DNA of 64,000 bases from Adiantum capillus-veneris (Eukaryota > Streptophyta > Polypodiopsida > Polypodiales > Pteridaceae): the NCBI GenBank assembly GCA_014529385.2, contig CM043961.1, positions 16,658,478 to 16,722,477 on the forward strand. Direction: 5' to 3'. The notes beneath the pieces are model-generated. The model did no database searches. It was not told where the DNA came from and worked only from the letters and a program-made list of their open reading frames with translations. The position numbers were made by a program, and so were the translations under genes. Positions 46,338-58,053 of the stretch are shown here, one piece after another. Position 1 is the first letter of the stretch, and the number at the start of each line of letters is the position of its first letter.

Positions 46338-46805
46338 TACCTACAAGACAAGAGATATGGCTCCCTTTAGAGAGAGAGTGGGGTATTTGGGTCATGGGAT
46401 ATGATAGGAGAGAGAAAGAGGGGGTGGGGTATACTATTTTGGAAGATAGGGTAAGTTGCATGTGAGTTAAGGTGCATTATTGGTGAGAGGTGGGGTAGCT
46501 TGAGGGGAGAGAGAAAGGGGAAAGGACAAGGGGAAGAGAGAGGGGGTTGACCTTTTGAGTGGAGGAGAGGAAAAGGGACACACGGCGGGGCAACAGTGAA
46601 GAAAAAGGAGGCAAGGTGGGGATGGGCTACCCCACAGGCATGCGGTGGCCTATTTTACCTTTCTTATATATTTACATAATCATACTTTATTTTTTTCTTA
46701 CTTTTTCCAATGCCTTTTATCACTCGCTCCCTAAGAGGGGGTTTTCATGGGGTGGGGACGAGAGAAGAGGAGTATGGGAGCTTGGCTTGTGAAAAGCCCC
46801 CATCA
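46338..46805 (-). repeat. 3' LTR of element B, second part
   Basis: It continues TACCTACAAGACAAGAGATA after the second TTATT (46333-46337) and ends CCCCCATCA. It matches 54028-54513. The purine tract of B (AAAAGGGGAGGG on the minus strand) lies just beyond, at about 46809-46820. Confidence 0.9.
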
Positions 46806-46841
46806 TTAACCCTCCCCTTTTGGCTAGAGGCATTCATGTCT

Positions 46842-48521
46842 CTAGCTCATCTGTTTGATCATTATCGTCGGAGGTGGCGGCTGATGGTGTGTCCTCATCT
46901 GGAATGTCAATTGGTGGAGCCTGGTCAAATCGAAGAAAATAAGGTGAAGTTTTCCATCAGCCTCCATAAGCTGGTAGCTTCCATTGGCATACTTTTTCCT
47001 GACGATGAAAGGACCTTCCCATCGGAGTAGGAGTTTCTGATCCTTGCGCGTGTCGAAGCGATTGTCGTAGCGAAGCACCAACATTCCTTTCTTCAATTTT
47101 TTTTTCCGGAGATGCTCGTTAAAGCTAAACCGTCTATGCTCTGCTTGTGCTGCATAATAATTTATTGCTTCTTCTCTGTCCAGCTGCAGTCTTTCCAAGT
47201 CGATGATGTGATCTCTCAAATGCATGTTGGGTTGTTGAAGTTGGCTTGCCATTACTCTGAGACTTTGTAGTTGCACTTCAATGGGCAAGATTGCTTCCTT
47301 ACCAAATACTAGATGATACGGTGTGAATCCCAAGGATGTACGAAATGAAGTTCTGTAGGCCCATAAAGCTGGTAGTAGATACTTATCCCAGTCTCCAGGA
47401 TGATTGTTTACCTGCTTGGTAATAATTTTAGAAACCATTCCATTTACCTTTTCAACTAGGCCATTACATTGAGGGTAATATGGTGAAGAGTGCCTCCTTG
47501 TAATGCCCAGTTTCTGTATTAATTATCCTACCAAGTCTGCTCTGAAACCTGGTCCTTTATCAGAGATGATCTCTAAAGGTGTTCCAAAACTACAGCATAT
47601 GTGCTCGTAGATAAATTTAGCTACCTCTACCGTTGTGATTCTAGTGGTGGTTGTAGCCTCTGCCCATCTAGTCATGTAGTCGACCCCCATGATAATGTAG
47701 AATTTTCCTGAGTTGGCCCTAGGTAATGGCCCAATGGCGTCGATACCCCATTTTTCAAATGGGCCATATGAGAGAATAGGTTTCTGTGGTTCAGGCATAA
47801 GTGATCTAGTGCCGGCCTTTTGACACAACTTACATGTTTTGCACCAGTGGTGTACATCACGGTTGAGGCTAGGCCATATGAAGCCTGCTTGCAAGATTTT
47901 CCTACTTGTTATGTCTAGGGAAAAGTGACCACCACAAACCCCGTCGTGACAGCTAGCAATTACTCCCGTGACTTCCTCAGAGAGAGGGACCTTCCTGAGT
48001 ATTTGGTCCTTATCCTTACAATACAAACCGTCATTGATGAGTCGATACCTTGTGGCCTTCCGCGTCAGCCATTGATTCTGTCCCTTTGTTAAATCTGATG
48101 GGCATTCCCCTGTTTCCAAAAAATGCATGATGTCAGGCAAGGCATCACCTCCTTGAAATAGAAGGAGCTTTAGTTTTATTGCTCCAACCACCACTTCCTG
48201 TAGTCTTTCACTTGCTAGGGCATCTGCTTCTTGGTTTTGAGCCCTTGGGATATGGTGTATTTGAACTTCTTCAAACTTACCCAACAAGGTTTTTACACCA
48301 CTTAAGTGAGTCCTTAAACTAGGATTCTTGCATGTCCATGCTCCATTTACTTGCCTTACCAGAAGTAGAGCATCCCCAAATACATTAAGGCGTTGTACAC
48401 CTTGTGAGACGCACCATTGTAGACCCTTGGTTAGTGCTGCATACTCAGCTTCATTGTTAGAATGTGAATCTAACAATTGGCCCAACGAAAATAACTTTGT
48501 CCCTTTGTCATCAAAGACCAC
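46842..48521 (-). pseudogene. second RNase H and integrase of element B
   Basis: The frame opens with a second RNase H of the plant/archaeal type: SNNEAEYAAL, GLQW, VFGDALLLVRQVNGAW and IPRAQNQEADALAS. The integrase zinc region follows (HDGVCGGHFS, CKTCKLC), then the catalytic core with GIDAIGPL and IISDKGPGF. After a stop at about 47520 comes NGLVEKVNG, supplying D, D and E. The C-terminal part (46842-47438) holds LWAYRTSFRTSLGFTPYHLV and LRWEGPF. Two RNase H domains in tandem mark the Tat branch of Ty3/gypsy. No chromodomain is seen. Confidence 0.85.
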
Positions 48522-48548
48522 TATGCCTGCAGCTGCTTTGTCGGACGC

Positions 48549-49859
48549 TCACTTGTAGGCTCCATCAAAGTAGAGAGAGTATGCTCCTTCTACCATCGGT
48601 GGTACTGGAGGTAATCGGACTTCTCCTTCCTTAGATTGCTTCTCCTCCCTTTCAAAGACTTGGTAGGTCATGAGTCCCCCCAAACTTGCCCTTGTCGTGC
48701 TTTCTACCTGTACCGTGTAGTCAAACTCTTGCCGACGAACTAGCCATTTAGTAATCCTAGCAGACACATCCATGTGTTGTACAACATAGAGAAATATTTC
48801 ATCCGTGGTTAGAATCACAAATTGCTTAGGCAGCAAATATGACCTAAACTTTGTAGTTGCAAATCTAAGAGCTAGGACTAAGTGTTCCACATGGGTGAAA
48901 CGTTTCTCTCCTGCTATCATCATTCGGCTAGAGAAGTAGATTGGCCTCATGAAAGATGTCGCCGTATCCTTTTGGAGTAGCACAGCCCCCAATGAGTCAT
49001 CACCAACACTTGAGGTGACATAGAATTTTTCATCCCACTTAGGTGGTGAGATAGTTGGCAGAGTGGCTAAGACTTCCTTTACCTTGTTGTAGTGATGTTC
49101 GCTTTCCTCGTCCCAAGTGAAAGTTGATCTTTGAGTGAGTTGTTGCAGTGGTAGAACAAGTTGTGATAGTAGATGTATGAATCTACTTAAGTACCTCACC
49201 TTCTGTAGAAAAGAGACCAGTTGACGTGCGGTCGTTGGTGAAGGTAGGGCTATGAGTGCGGACACCTTACTTGGGTCGGCGTTGATACCTTTTGCTGAAA
49301 TTTCATGGCCTAGTAGAATGACTTTACTCTCCCCAATGTGACATTTATCCACATTTAATTGCCCACCTAGGCTCTGCAACCTGGCCAAACCTTCAGTTAC
49401 CTTTTCTAAATGTGAAATACAGGAGCTATATATGCAAAAATCATCAATGAACACTCTTATGGATGTTCCAAAGAACGGTTGAAAAACATATGTGACATAT
49501 CTTTGGAATGTGGCAGGTGCATTTGTGAGACCAAATGGCATAACCCTGTATGCAAAACAACCCCATGGCGTGATAAAAGTGGTTTTTAGCTGATCTTCCA
49601 AGGCTATGCGTATTTGAAAGTATCCTGAATAACCATCACAGACGGTATAGCATTCAAAACCCGCTACTTCATTCAGAATTTCATCCAAGAAAGGGAGAGT
49701 AAAGTGGTCTCTCTTTGTAGATGCATTTAGTGGTTTGTAGTCAACACAGACCCTCCACTTACCATTCTTTTTAGGCGTCACCACTACGGGTGACACCCAT
49801 TCTGAGTTTTCTATAGGATAGATGAATCCCGCCTCCAGCAGTTTCCTTACCTCGGCCAA
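48549..49859 (-). pseudogene. RT and RNase H of element B
   Basis: RT motifs: WRVCVDYKPLNASTKRDHF, MPFGLTNAPATFQRY and the catalytic box VFIDDFCIYSS (about 49440). RNase H follows with FYVTSSVGDDSLGAVLLQ and an ILTTDE motif. This 436-residue frame shares its frame with the protease piece above and the integrase piece below; only stop codons separate them. The active-site aspartates are present, so loss of function comes from the stops. Confidence 0.85.
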
Positions 49860-49886
49860 GAGTGCCTTTTCTTGTATGACCCCCAG

Positions 49887-50881
49887 TCATCGTAGCTTCT
49901 GCACAATTGGTTTTACCCCTTCCTTCAGCTTAATATGATGTTCCACCACTGTAATGCCTGTGATTCTTTCATAGTTGTCAATGAACAGGTTAGGAAATCC
50001 CATCAACATTTGCAAAAAACTATTTTTCTCCTCAAGTGTTAATTCCGTAGACAACATACCCTTCAACCTACTTCCTCCTAGGCCAGGTGATTTTCTCTCC
50101 TCTTCATTGGGTTTCCCTTTTGGTGATGGATCACCAGTTGTGCTTACCCTTTGTGGATCCTTCATAATGATACCCATCACATCAATGGAACTGTCACTTT
50201 CGTCTGTGGATGTGGTCTCCTCCTCAGAACTGGAAGATTCGCTAGTGGTTTCATTTGCCGATGTTTCCAGATTCATTTGCTTCTGCTTGCCAATCCTCAT
50301 GTCGTAGTAGATTGTCTCCCCTTTCTTACCGGTCATGCGTAGAAGGCCAGTACCCCAGTCCTGTTTTGCCTTCATGGCCATCAACCATGGCCTTCCCAAA
50401 ATTAGTGGATAGCCCTCCCCCTTAGTAGGCATTACAAAAACATCTACCTCTACCTCAGTGTTGAAATCTTTGATTTTCACGGAACTTACCACACCCACAC
50501 ACTTTACTTTTGCATTGTTTGCCATCTTTGCCTTGCATGGAGAAGGCCTGTCAACCTCAAGCCCTAATCGAAGATCATAGCTTCGCTCATTACATAGATT
50601 TGTGCACCTCCATCAATGTAGGTGTTTCCAACCCTCTTTCCTTTTATGTTTACGTCAACAATTGGAAGGATGTCATCCATGTTGCATCCCGAAATTTCTC
50701 CGACTACCTTTGTTTTGGAGCGTCTTGTACTTACCATTTTAGACCATTGTCGCCTTACTTTTGGTGCAAGATGTAGCAGTTGTGGCCATGTAATCTTCGG
50801 TCCTTGCTCTGCCACATCCAATGTTAGATCATAGGGCTTAGAACTTTCCCTAGCTGGAAGTCGGTGATGCCCAATTTCCAT
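49887..50881 (-). pseudogene. aspartic protease region of element B
   Basis: TYIDGGAQIYVMSE near 50610 is the protease active-site loop, with D-G-G-A where D-S/T-G-A is usual. After a frameshift near 50566 the frame from 50525 gives VDVFVMPTKG and LILGRPWLM, the C-terminal part of the fold. A Ser/Glu-rich linker leads toward RT. The frame ends at a TGA just below 49887; reading continues in the same frame in RT. Confidence 0.75.
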
Positions 50882-52847
50882 CGTGGCCTGGATGGCCTCT
50901 TGCTAGTTTCTCCTCTCATGCTTCTCTCATCATCTGATTGTGTAGCTTTCTCCCTCCTAGCTCTTTTCACAGTCATGGCTTCAAGTGGTTCTAAAAAGGT
51001 TACCTTCTCCTTATCCTTGTCCCTCTCCTTTGCTCTGGGTGGATCCACTACTACGGCTTTTCCTTTCTCTTCTAGCCTTATGATGTTTACAGGGCGATCA
51101 GGTGGTGGGGCTGGTGGAAGAGGTGGAATGGATGCTTGTAGTGGTGTCTGGGGTGGATGTAGAATTTGTGTTGGTGGGGGTGGTGCTCGGGGTGGGGGTG
51201 TTCTTTCTCTAGGGGGTGACAATTGGTTCCTCCTACCTCCTCTATTATAGTTTTGTCGTGGTTTGGGACAGTAGTACATACCGTGACCGTCTTCTCCGCA
51301 ATTGTAGCAATGATAACTCCCTGTTTTGTCGTCGTGCTCTTCCAGGGTCTTGATCTCTTTCTTGACTCCTCCCTTGTTGTATTAAGTGGACAAACAAATT
51401 CTGCAATTGGTCAGTAATATGGGCCAGCATATCTTGTTGGTCATCTCTTACCCCAAGAGCCGGTGGTGGTGGTGGAATGGTGGTTGTCGTAGCTGCTGGT
51501 CGACGTGATGTTGCTGTTTCTATTGACTCGGTTTCTTTGGCTTTCATTCGCAACTTCTTGTGCTTAAGGCGAGCAATCTCAACGGCTAACTCGTACGTAG
51601 CCGGGAATCTACCTTTCACCTTCTCCTTGAGAAGCGGCCATAAGCCATGTGTGAACCGATCTTTTTTTAGGAAATCGGGTGCGGCTTCCCCCCTTGCCAG
51701 TGACTCAACCCTCCGTTCCCACAAATCCACAAATTTGGACTCATAGGTGGCATATTCTAAAAGACCCTCCTGCTTCAAGTCTCTCAACTTGTCCCACAAC
51801 TTTTCTGAAGTGGTGCCTCCCCCAAAGCGCCTCTTAAAAGCGGTTTTTAAGGGTTCCCAGTCATCCTTGGTTGCTTGTGGAAGTGCATTGTACCATGATC
51901 TAGCTTCTAGCTTCTAGCTTCATGAGATGCTTAAAGATTCTAACCCGGGATTCATCTGTATCTTTGTTGCTCACTACACATGCTACTTCAAAGTCATCTA
52001 GGAAGTCTGTTACCAAATCCTCCCCCTTCTTTCCTTTAAATGTTGGAAATGCTACACTTGCATGATTACTGAGAGAGAGCTAGAAAGACACACTGATTAA
52101 CTTGCAAAAGTTTTTTCTTCTTTACAAGGAGGCGTGTATACCCTCTTATACTAGGACATAGATTAAAACTTCAAACGGTACATTGCCTTGTACCAAAGGT
52201 AAGACAAATGGTTGATCTGATGCCAGAACCTCAAAAAATCGCTCCCCACCCAGCATGGTGTCAATGACGTGCTGGTAGTGAGCCTTCAAATCCAGTATTA
52301 CCTTGATTGAGCATACACGTGTTGGTATGTGTGATCTGTCTTGAGGTAGGTTGTACTGATTCATGTGAAGCTTAGAGGTGCTTAGTCACTGTCCAAGCTC
52401 GTGGGTGAGGGTGGTGTTCTTTCCTGAAACAAACTAAGTAGATCCCTAGTTTCTCTAGTGAGAGTCTGAGCCAATGATTCTGTTATCTGTGCTGCAGCAT
52501 CAGGTGCGACTTGAAAAATGACTGTGATAATTACCTCGGTGACTTGACTTACCCGATTCTCAAAGTAGAATAGTTTTGATTCTCTATTGTGTAGAGCTCC
52601 TTCCATTTTGTTGTTGTGGGTTGGTTGTAGGTTGCGGACATGGTTTCGACCTTCTCCTTCTTCTTCTTGGCACTTGGCCTATGTATATCCACTGGGTTTG
52701 GCGTGTTGGTTGACTCTCCCACTGCAAATCGATTACCGTTACGCCTGGCACTCGAGCTTCGATAGAGATGAGGAGTTCGTCTAGTTGTGCTTGGAGCTCT
52801 TCTTCTTCTGTCGTCCAATTAGCAAATCCTGCTAGCCATTCATCCAC
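50824..52847 (-). pseudogene. gag of element B, broken
   Basis: The minus strand gives an N-terminal frame from 52847 (MDEWLAGFANW), an acidic/hydrophobic piece at 52382-52606, and the gag core at 51245-51799 (YATYESKFVDLWERRVESLA). A zinc knuckle CYNCGEDGHGMYYC follows near 51280-51320, then a Pro-rich linker (50824-51279). Successive pieces lie in different frames: one shift comes just before the knuckle and others near 51900 and 52380. A local repeat, CTAGCTTCTAGCTTC, lies near 51900. Confidence 0.8.
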
Positions 52848-52900
52848 TCACAATAGTTTAGGGGTTTCAGTCTTGTAAAGTGAAGGGTTTCATGAAAAGA

Positions 52901-52918
52901 TCCTTCGTGGGGGCACCA
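52901..52918 (-). other. primer binding site of element B
   Basis: TGGTGCCCCCACGAAGGA on the minus strand starts two bases from the 5' LTR. It ends like a tRNA 3' complement (TGG) but differs from the initiator tRNA-Met type of the other gypsy family here. I cannot name the tRNA. Confidence 0.6.
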
Positions 52919-52920
52919 AA

Positions 52921-53129
52921 TGACGGGAGCAAAACGAACCCCAAACCCCGACGGCCTCTAAAACACCGGGGACCGAATGGCGCGCCTCGGGCCTGTCATG
53001 GTAAAGCAAACAGGGTCACCACCTAGCTTCAGCGGCTAGGATGCAAACAACACACCACCATAACAAAGTTTTCATCCAAGAGAGATGGATGCTTGGGAGT
53101 AATGATGAAGGGGAAAGGGAATGAGATCA

Positions 53130-53205
<76 letters not shown>

Positions 53206-54513
53206 GGTATAGCGGCTTAGTACTTAGGCACCACAAAAGGATGGCGAATCCGCACACCCTTCACACATACACAAGTTCACTCCAAAACACAAGACTAGTT
53301 GGCGATTCCGCACACCTCACATGGGCAAAACATTGCAAGAAAACATACTCACAAAACCTCAAGCTTTATTTAGAGAATAAGGCGATGAAATGGGGAGCAT
53401 AGGGTAGGGGAATGAGAAGGGAGAGAGTGGTAGAGCACAGGGCGGATAGGTGGGAGTTGATGGCGAAGACTCGCACGAGGGTTATGGCCATCATCCTTCA
53501 TTTAGTTGCCCTTCATATTCCATAGCCAAGGGTGTAGAGGTCATGCTCAAGACAAGCATGGTGATTGCGGTGATGGTGATGGTGGGTGTGTGTGTGTGCA
53601 CTAGGCACACACAGTGCATAGTGTGTTCTTTGGTGATGTTGTGTGTGTGTTTAGTGTGATGGTGACCCCTCTTTATATAGGTGAGGAGGGGGGGAGAAAT
53701 TCTAGAATTTAGAAATGAAGAAATCATTATCTACATAGGCCATGTGACTGTGGGCCCCACTTGTCTGGCTGTGTGTATATGTGCCAGAACAGCAGTCTCA
53801 TGAGAGAGAGACTAAGAGAGAGAGATGGGTTGATGAAAAAAAGTGAGAGGTGACATGGAGAATAAAGTAATTACAAGAGGGGAGAGAGGGGAGTGTGCTC
53901 ATAGGTGAATCTGTGTGTAGATGTGTGTGAACACAAGAAAAATCAGGTAACCACTGGGTGGGGATAGGTCTGTGGGCACCTTTTTCAGTGAAACTAAGTG
54001 TGTGTGAGTGTGGGGAAGGTTATTTACCTACAAGACAAGAGATATGGCACCCTTTAGAGAGAGAGGGGGGTATTTGGGTCATGCAATATGATAGGAGAGA
54101 GAAAGAGGGGGTGGGGTATACTATTTTGGAAGATAGGGTAAGTTGCATGTGAGTTAGGGTGCATTATTGGTGAGTTATAATGCATTATTGGTGAGAGGTG
54201 GGGTAGCTTGAGGGGAGAGAGAAGGGGGAAAGGACAAGGGGAAGAGAGAGGGGGTTGACCTTTTGAGTGGAGGAGAGGAAAAGGGACACATGGCGGGGCA
54301 ACAGTGAAGAAAAAGGAGGCAAGGTGGGGATGGGCTACCCCGCAGGCATGCGGTGGCCTATTTTACCTTTCTTATATATTTACATAATCATACTTTATTT
54401 TTTTCTTACTTTTTCCAATGCCTTTTATCACTCCCTCCCTAAGAGGGGGTTTTCATGGGGTGGGGACGAGAGAAGAGGGGTATGGGAGCTTGGCTTGTGA
54501 AAAGCCCCCATCA
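52921..54513 (-). repeat. 5' LTR of element B
   Basis: 1593 bp. It differs from the other LTR mainly by the (GA)n length (53133-53200) and a small duplication near 54170. The terminal TG...CA is conserved. Confidence 0.9.
53671..53680 (-). promoter_or_regulatory. TATA box in the 5' LTR of element B
   Basis: CTATATAAAG on the minus strand lies about 840 nt into the LTR. The same box is at 37072-37081 in the other LTR, so transcription probably starts about 30 nt beyond it. Confidence 0.55.
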
Positions 54514-54517
54514 GTGC

Positions 54518-55935
54518 CTTAATAGTTTTTTTGACAAGCATAGAGTGTGTTTTCGTGTTAAGCCTGTCGATCTGAAACAATCCAAGTTGCTTCCCTCAAA
54601 TCATATTTCAACTTTTGGTATACCACGCATTTTGAACATACTCTTGTATGTTTACTTTTCATGGTAGACCAACAAAAATACATTTCTACTCCTCGAAGAG
54701 TAGACTATGGAATCCCTGTTTGCCCCGCATAAGGAGAAGTATGGGATTCATACATGACTTTTGTATTGTATGGGTGATTAACACATAGCCTATTTCCATT
54801 TCGAAGATAACCATCCTTCAAGGTGAATGGTTCTTGTTTCTTCCCTATTGCAAAGGCTGTAATTACATACTTTAAGTCTTGGGCAGTAGCATGCTCATCT
54901 ATCATAAAAGATAGATCATTGTGAGTTGCTATAGACACCACATTTACCCTTGGTCGTTGTGAAAGTGCATCGACCACTTGATTGTGCTTGCCAACAATGT
55001 GAGCAATATGAAATTTAAATTACAAAAGAAAATTTTGTCACCTCATTTGTTTATCAGAGAGCTTGGTTTGCGTCATGAAGTTCTTGAGGCTTTGTGATCC
55101 ATTCGTAGGATGAATGGAGTCCGCAAGAGACAGTGTTTCCACGTGTTTAGGGCATATAGAATAGCTAGTAGCTCTTTTTCGTATTTTCCCATTACTCACT
55201 TATCGAAGTTGAATCTTTGACTCGCATATGCTATGGCATGCCCTTCTTGAAGAAAAATAGCTCCAAGGAAATTACCACAAGCATCACATTGGACCTCAAA
55301 CGGCTTTGAGAGATTTAATAGTGTGAGCACATATTGAGAGATAAGATTCTCCTTAAACTTCTCAAAAGCTTCTTGCACTTTTGCAGTCCATGAATACTTA
55401 ACATTTCTTTTTGTTAAGTCTATGAAGCATCTGTAGTATGCACACATACTGATGAAGCTTCTTACCTCATGTAGATCCCTTGGATTAGGCCATCCTTTTA
55501 TTATCTCTAACTTTGTTGGATCCATATAGGTGCCATCATTAGAGATAATGTGACCTAAATATTGAATCTCTTGTAGAAAATTTTCACTTTTCTTTTGATT
55601 AATGAAAAGCTTATTCTCTCTCACAACTTGAAAGGTTACCTGGTCACTCAGGAGGTATCTCTTTACTCTTCAAGAGAATTTGGATGGCCTAAAGATTTTT
55701 GTCCATCATGAGTTTGAATGCAGTGGAGCATTTGTCAAGCCAAAACTTGTAAATTATCAAACAGATTTTCTACCCACGGCACGGGAAATCTATTTTTGAT
55801 AGTGATCTTATTTAGTACTCTATAGTCGACACACATGTGATATGTGTCGTCTTTCTTTTGCACTAAATGCAATGGTGAAAAAAATGGAGAGGAGCTAGAC
55901 CTCACCATCCCCCCCCTTTTTTTTAACGAATTCAT
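54518..55935 (-). pseudogene. pol of copy C (RT, RNase H, integrase zinc region), decayed
   Basis: From high to low coordinates: RT start with CVDYRVLNKITIKNRFPVPW (55735-55935), then a gap that removes the FFDD box, then RT thumb and RNase H (55196-55624: EIQYLGHIISNDG, FEVQCDACGNFLGA). Next comes a piece with LSQRPRVNVVSIATHNDLS and the HHCC start (54705-54977). Each part is closest to the matching part of copy A but has stops and shifts. It cannot encode active RT. Confidence 0.8.
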
Positions 55936-55939
55936 GTAC

Positions 55940-57459
55940 TTGCCTCAATATGATCTCCTCTTGTTGAGCTTGTGAAAATCGATAAGGAGGCTTGTTAGGC
56001 GGTGAGCTTCTTGATACGAGCTCAATTGCATGGTCATCATCCCTCATTTTAGAGATAGCTCACTAGGGATGTCATCAATGAAAACATCTTGGAATCCATT
56101 TAGAAAACTAGACAACTCGAATTCCTCTTGATTCCCTTTATTGTGCAGGGATATGGTGTTCCCCAACTCATTAGCATCTATGTACATGCTCTTTTCTCTG
56201 TAGATGAAGTAGATTCTCCTTTCAAGGAACTTCAGGTTGGAAGCCATGCGGTTAAACCATGGTGCCCCAACGATAACATTCTCATGTTTGAGAGGGAAGA
56301 TGAAGAAATCCTTTTTGTCCACATAGCTTTGGACATAAAGCCTTAATTTTCCAATTAAGGAAGTAACTGAGACGTCTTGTCGCTTGGTCTAGATCCATTG
56401 GCTTTCAATTTATCTCCCATCTTGTGGGCTTGTATGTGTAGCTTAGTGGTCAATTCCGTGGATATGAAGTTGTGAGTTGAACCAGGGTCAAACAAAGTAA
56501 AGGATTCATACTATTGCATCTTTTCCCAAGCATAGGAAAGGAGAAATCCTTGGCAATGAGCATCCTCTTTTGGAGGTTCAAACGTAGAGGCTCTAGGAGT
56601 GTCATTGCGGGTAATTCTCTTGGGGCAAGGACGATAACCATGGCCTTTCTCCCCACACTTAAAACATTTGTGTTCCTTACAAAAAGCTTCTAGCTCTTTA
56701 GGAGAGAGTTTATATTTACCTTTGTAAACTCCCTTCTCCTTGGACCGATTGTTTTTGTTGTTGTTGGAATGGCCTTGGCAAGAATTTTGGACATTGGATT
56801 TCCCCTTGGCATCACTTTTGTCTTTACTTTCCATGGGCTTGACATTCCATCTAGCCCCTTGTTGGAAATTGATGCGTGAAGCAAACATGGTGTGGTGGAT
56901 TACCTTGGTGATAGAACCAGGCCGTTGAGAGTTGACATACTCGGCCATCTCTTTGGGTAACCCCGCACAGAATTGTTTCTTTTGCACGACAAAGTCTATC
57001 TTTTGAAGGATAGTAGTCTTGAGATGTAAATCCCAAAACTGGTCCACATATTTGTGTGGATAGACTCATGAGAGAGAAGCTTTAAACTTCATCATTTGGT
57101 AAGCACTTTATCCTTTGCATCGCTTGCAAGGAATTGCTTCATGATGGAAACTCGTAGAGTTTTCCATGTCTTTGGGGCTTCACCGTTGCCACGAAGGCTA
57201 ACCCACCATTGATGAGCCAATTTTTGGAAGTGCATAGCTACATGGTGTAGCTTGGAGGACTCCGTTTAGCCCTCATCTCCAAAGGCCGCAAAAAATTGTT
57301 GGATGAAGGAAAATACTTTGTCGGTAGCACCAAAGATGCCATCATAGGTGAGAAAAGAGATTCTTCTTCCTCCCTCTTTAAACTTCTTTAACTTTTGTGA
57401 CCTTCTCCATGAAGGGTAAGATTTGTGATGTCCTCCCCTCTTGTATTCTCTATAAGAGA

Positions 57460-57461
<2 letters not shown>
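55940..57461 (-). pseudogene. gag and protease of copy C, decayed
   Basis: The gag core starts at the (GA)n edge (KLKKFKEGGRRISFLTYDG) and runs with stops to 56511-57047, where FCAGLPKEMAEYVNSQRPG and the knuckle CFKCGEKGHGYRPC are intact. The protease piece 56044-56322 has KHENVIVGAPWFNRM. The gag stretch around 57000 has the full base count at the site where copy A lost one, which identifies the loss in A. Confidence 0.8.
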
Positions 57462-57515
<54 letters not shown>

Positions 57516-58053
57516 AGGCTAATGAAGGACTTAGAAGGCAATGAAAAAGGAAACCCTTATAGGGTAGAATCATGAGTGGGTGGTACACTTTTAAGAGTGC
57601 AAAGGTGTTTTCCAATAGCCACAAAATAGCACTTGACATAACAATTTTTCAAAAACAAAAAAGAAAAAATCTATCTTCAAGTACCATAATAAACAATCAA
57701 GAAAATTCATGGGAGGATGGATGAAGCTTCTTTTGCATGAGATAGCTACACAGGATGGAGTATTTCTTGTTAAATGTCCTTGACGGGTTTACTAAAAATA
57801 TGTAGAATATCACATGATTTCAATCGAATGGGTTAATTTCTCTCATGAACTTACAGAAAATATATATACATAAGGGTGTTTCAAATTGAAAAAGTGAGCA
57901 TTTTGGTACATAAGAGGTCTTTTTGTTGAAAATGGTGATACATAAGGGGTCTCTATATACCTCAAAAAATGTTGAGTAGGGGTTTTTAAAAATACCTCCT
58001 GAATGCACGTGCTATACCGTAGATCTCTATATATTGACCTCCCTGAGATAGTG
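57462..58053. repeat. ~590-bp dispersed repeat, copy 2
   Basis: It begins with (GA)n (57462-57511), continues GGCTAATGAAGGACTTAGAA and ends GAGATAGTG, where element D begins. It is highly similar to 31190-31775, which continues past this point, so D inserted into this repeat. Confidence 0.75.

Larger units (their letters stand above)
36366..54513 (-). mobile_element. Tat-like Ty3/gypsy element B, interrupted by copy A
   Basis: LTRs begin TGACGGGAGCAAAACG and end GCCCCCATCA on the plus strand. The right LTR is 52921-54513. The left LTR is 36366-37425 plus 46338-46805, split by copy A. The 4-bp duplication GTGC flanks the element (36362-36365, 54514-54517). Paralogous sequence in copy A shows four bases at that site. 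Without copy A and its duplication B is about 9.2 kb. It carries gag, protease, RT, RNase H, a second RNase H and integrase, all with breaks. Confidence 0.9.
54518..57461 (-). mobile_element. Ty3/gypsy chromovirus copy C, right part (gag to integrase)
   Basis: It continues copy C beyond element B: integrase remnant, RNase H, RT, protease, zinc knuckle and gag core, going toward higher coordinates. It ends at 57461 exactly at a (GA)n tract, where gag is cut and the dispersed repeat copy 2 begins, so the 5' LTR is gone. Deletions relative to copy A include about 120 bp of integrase near 54570 and the core of RT near 55640-55740. Confidence 0.85.

Noticed and set aside
50864-51250. Plus-strand Gly/Ser-rich frame of 128 codons
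   Set aside because: It is the shadow of the Pro-rich gag linker of element B on the other strand.
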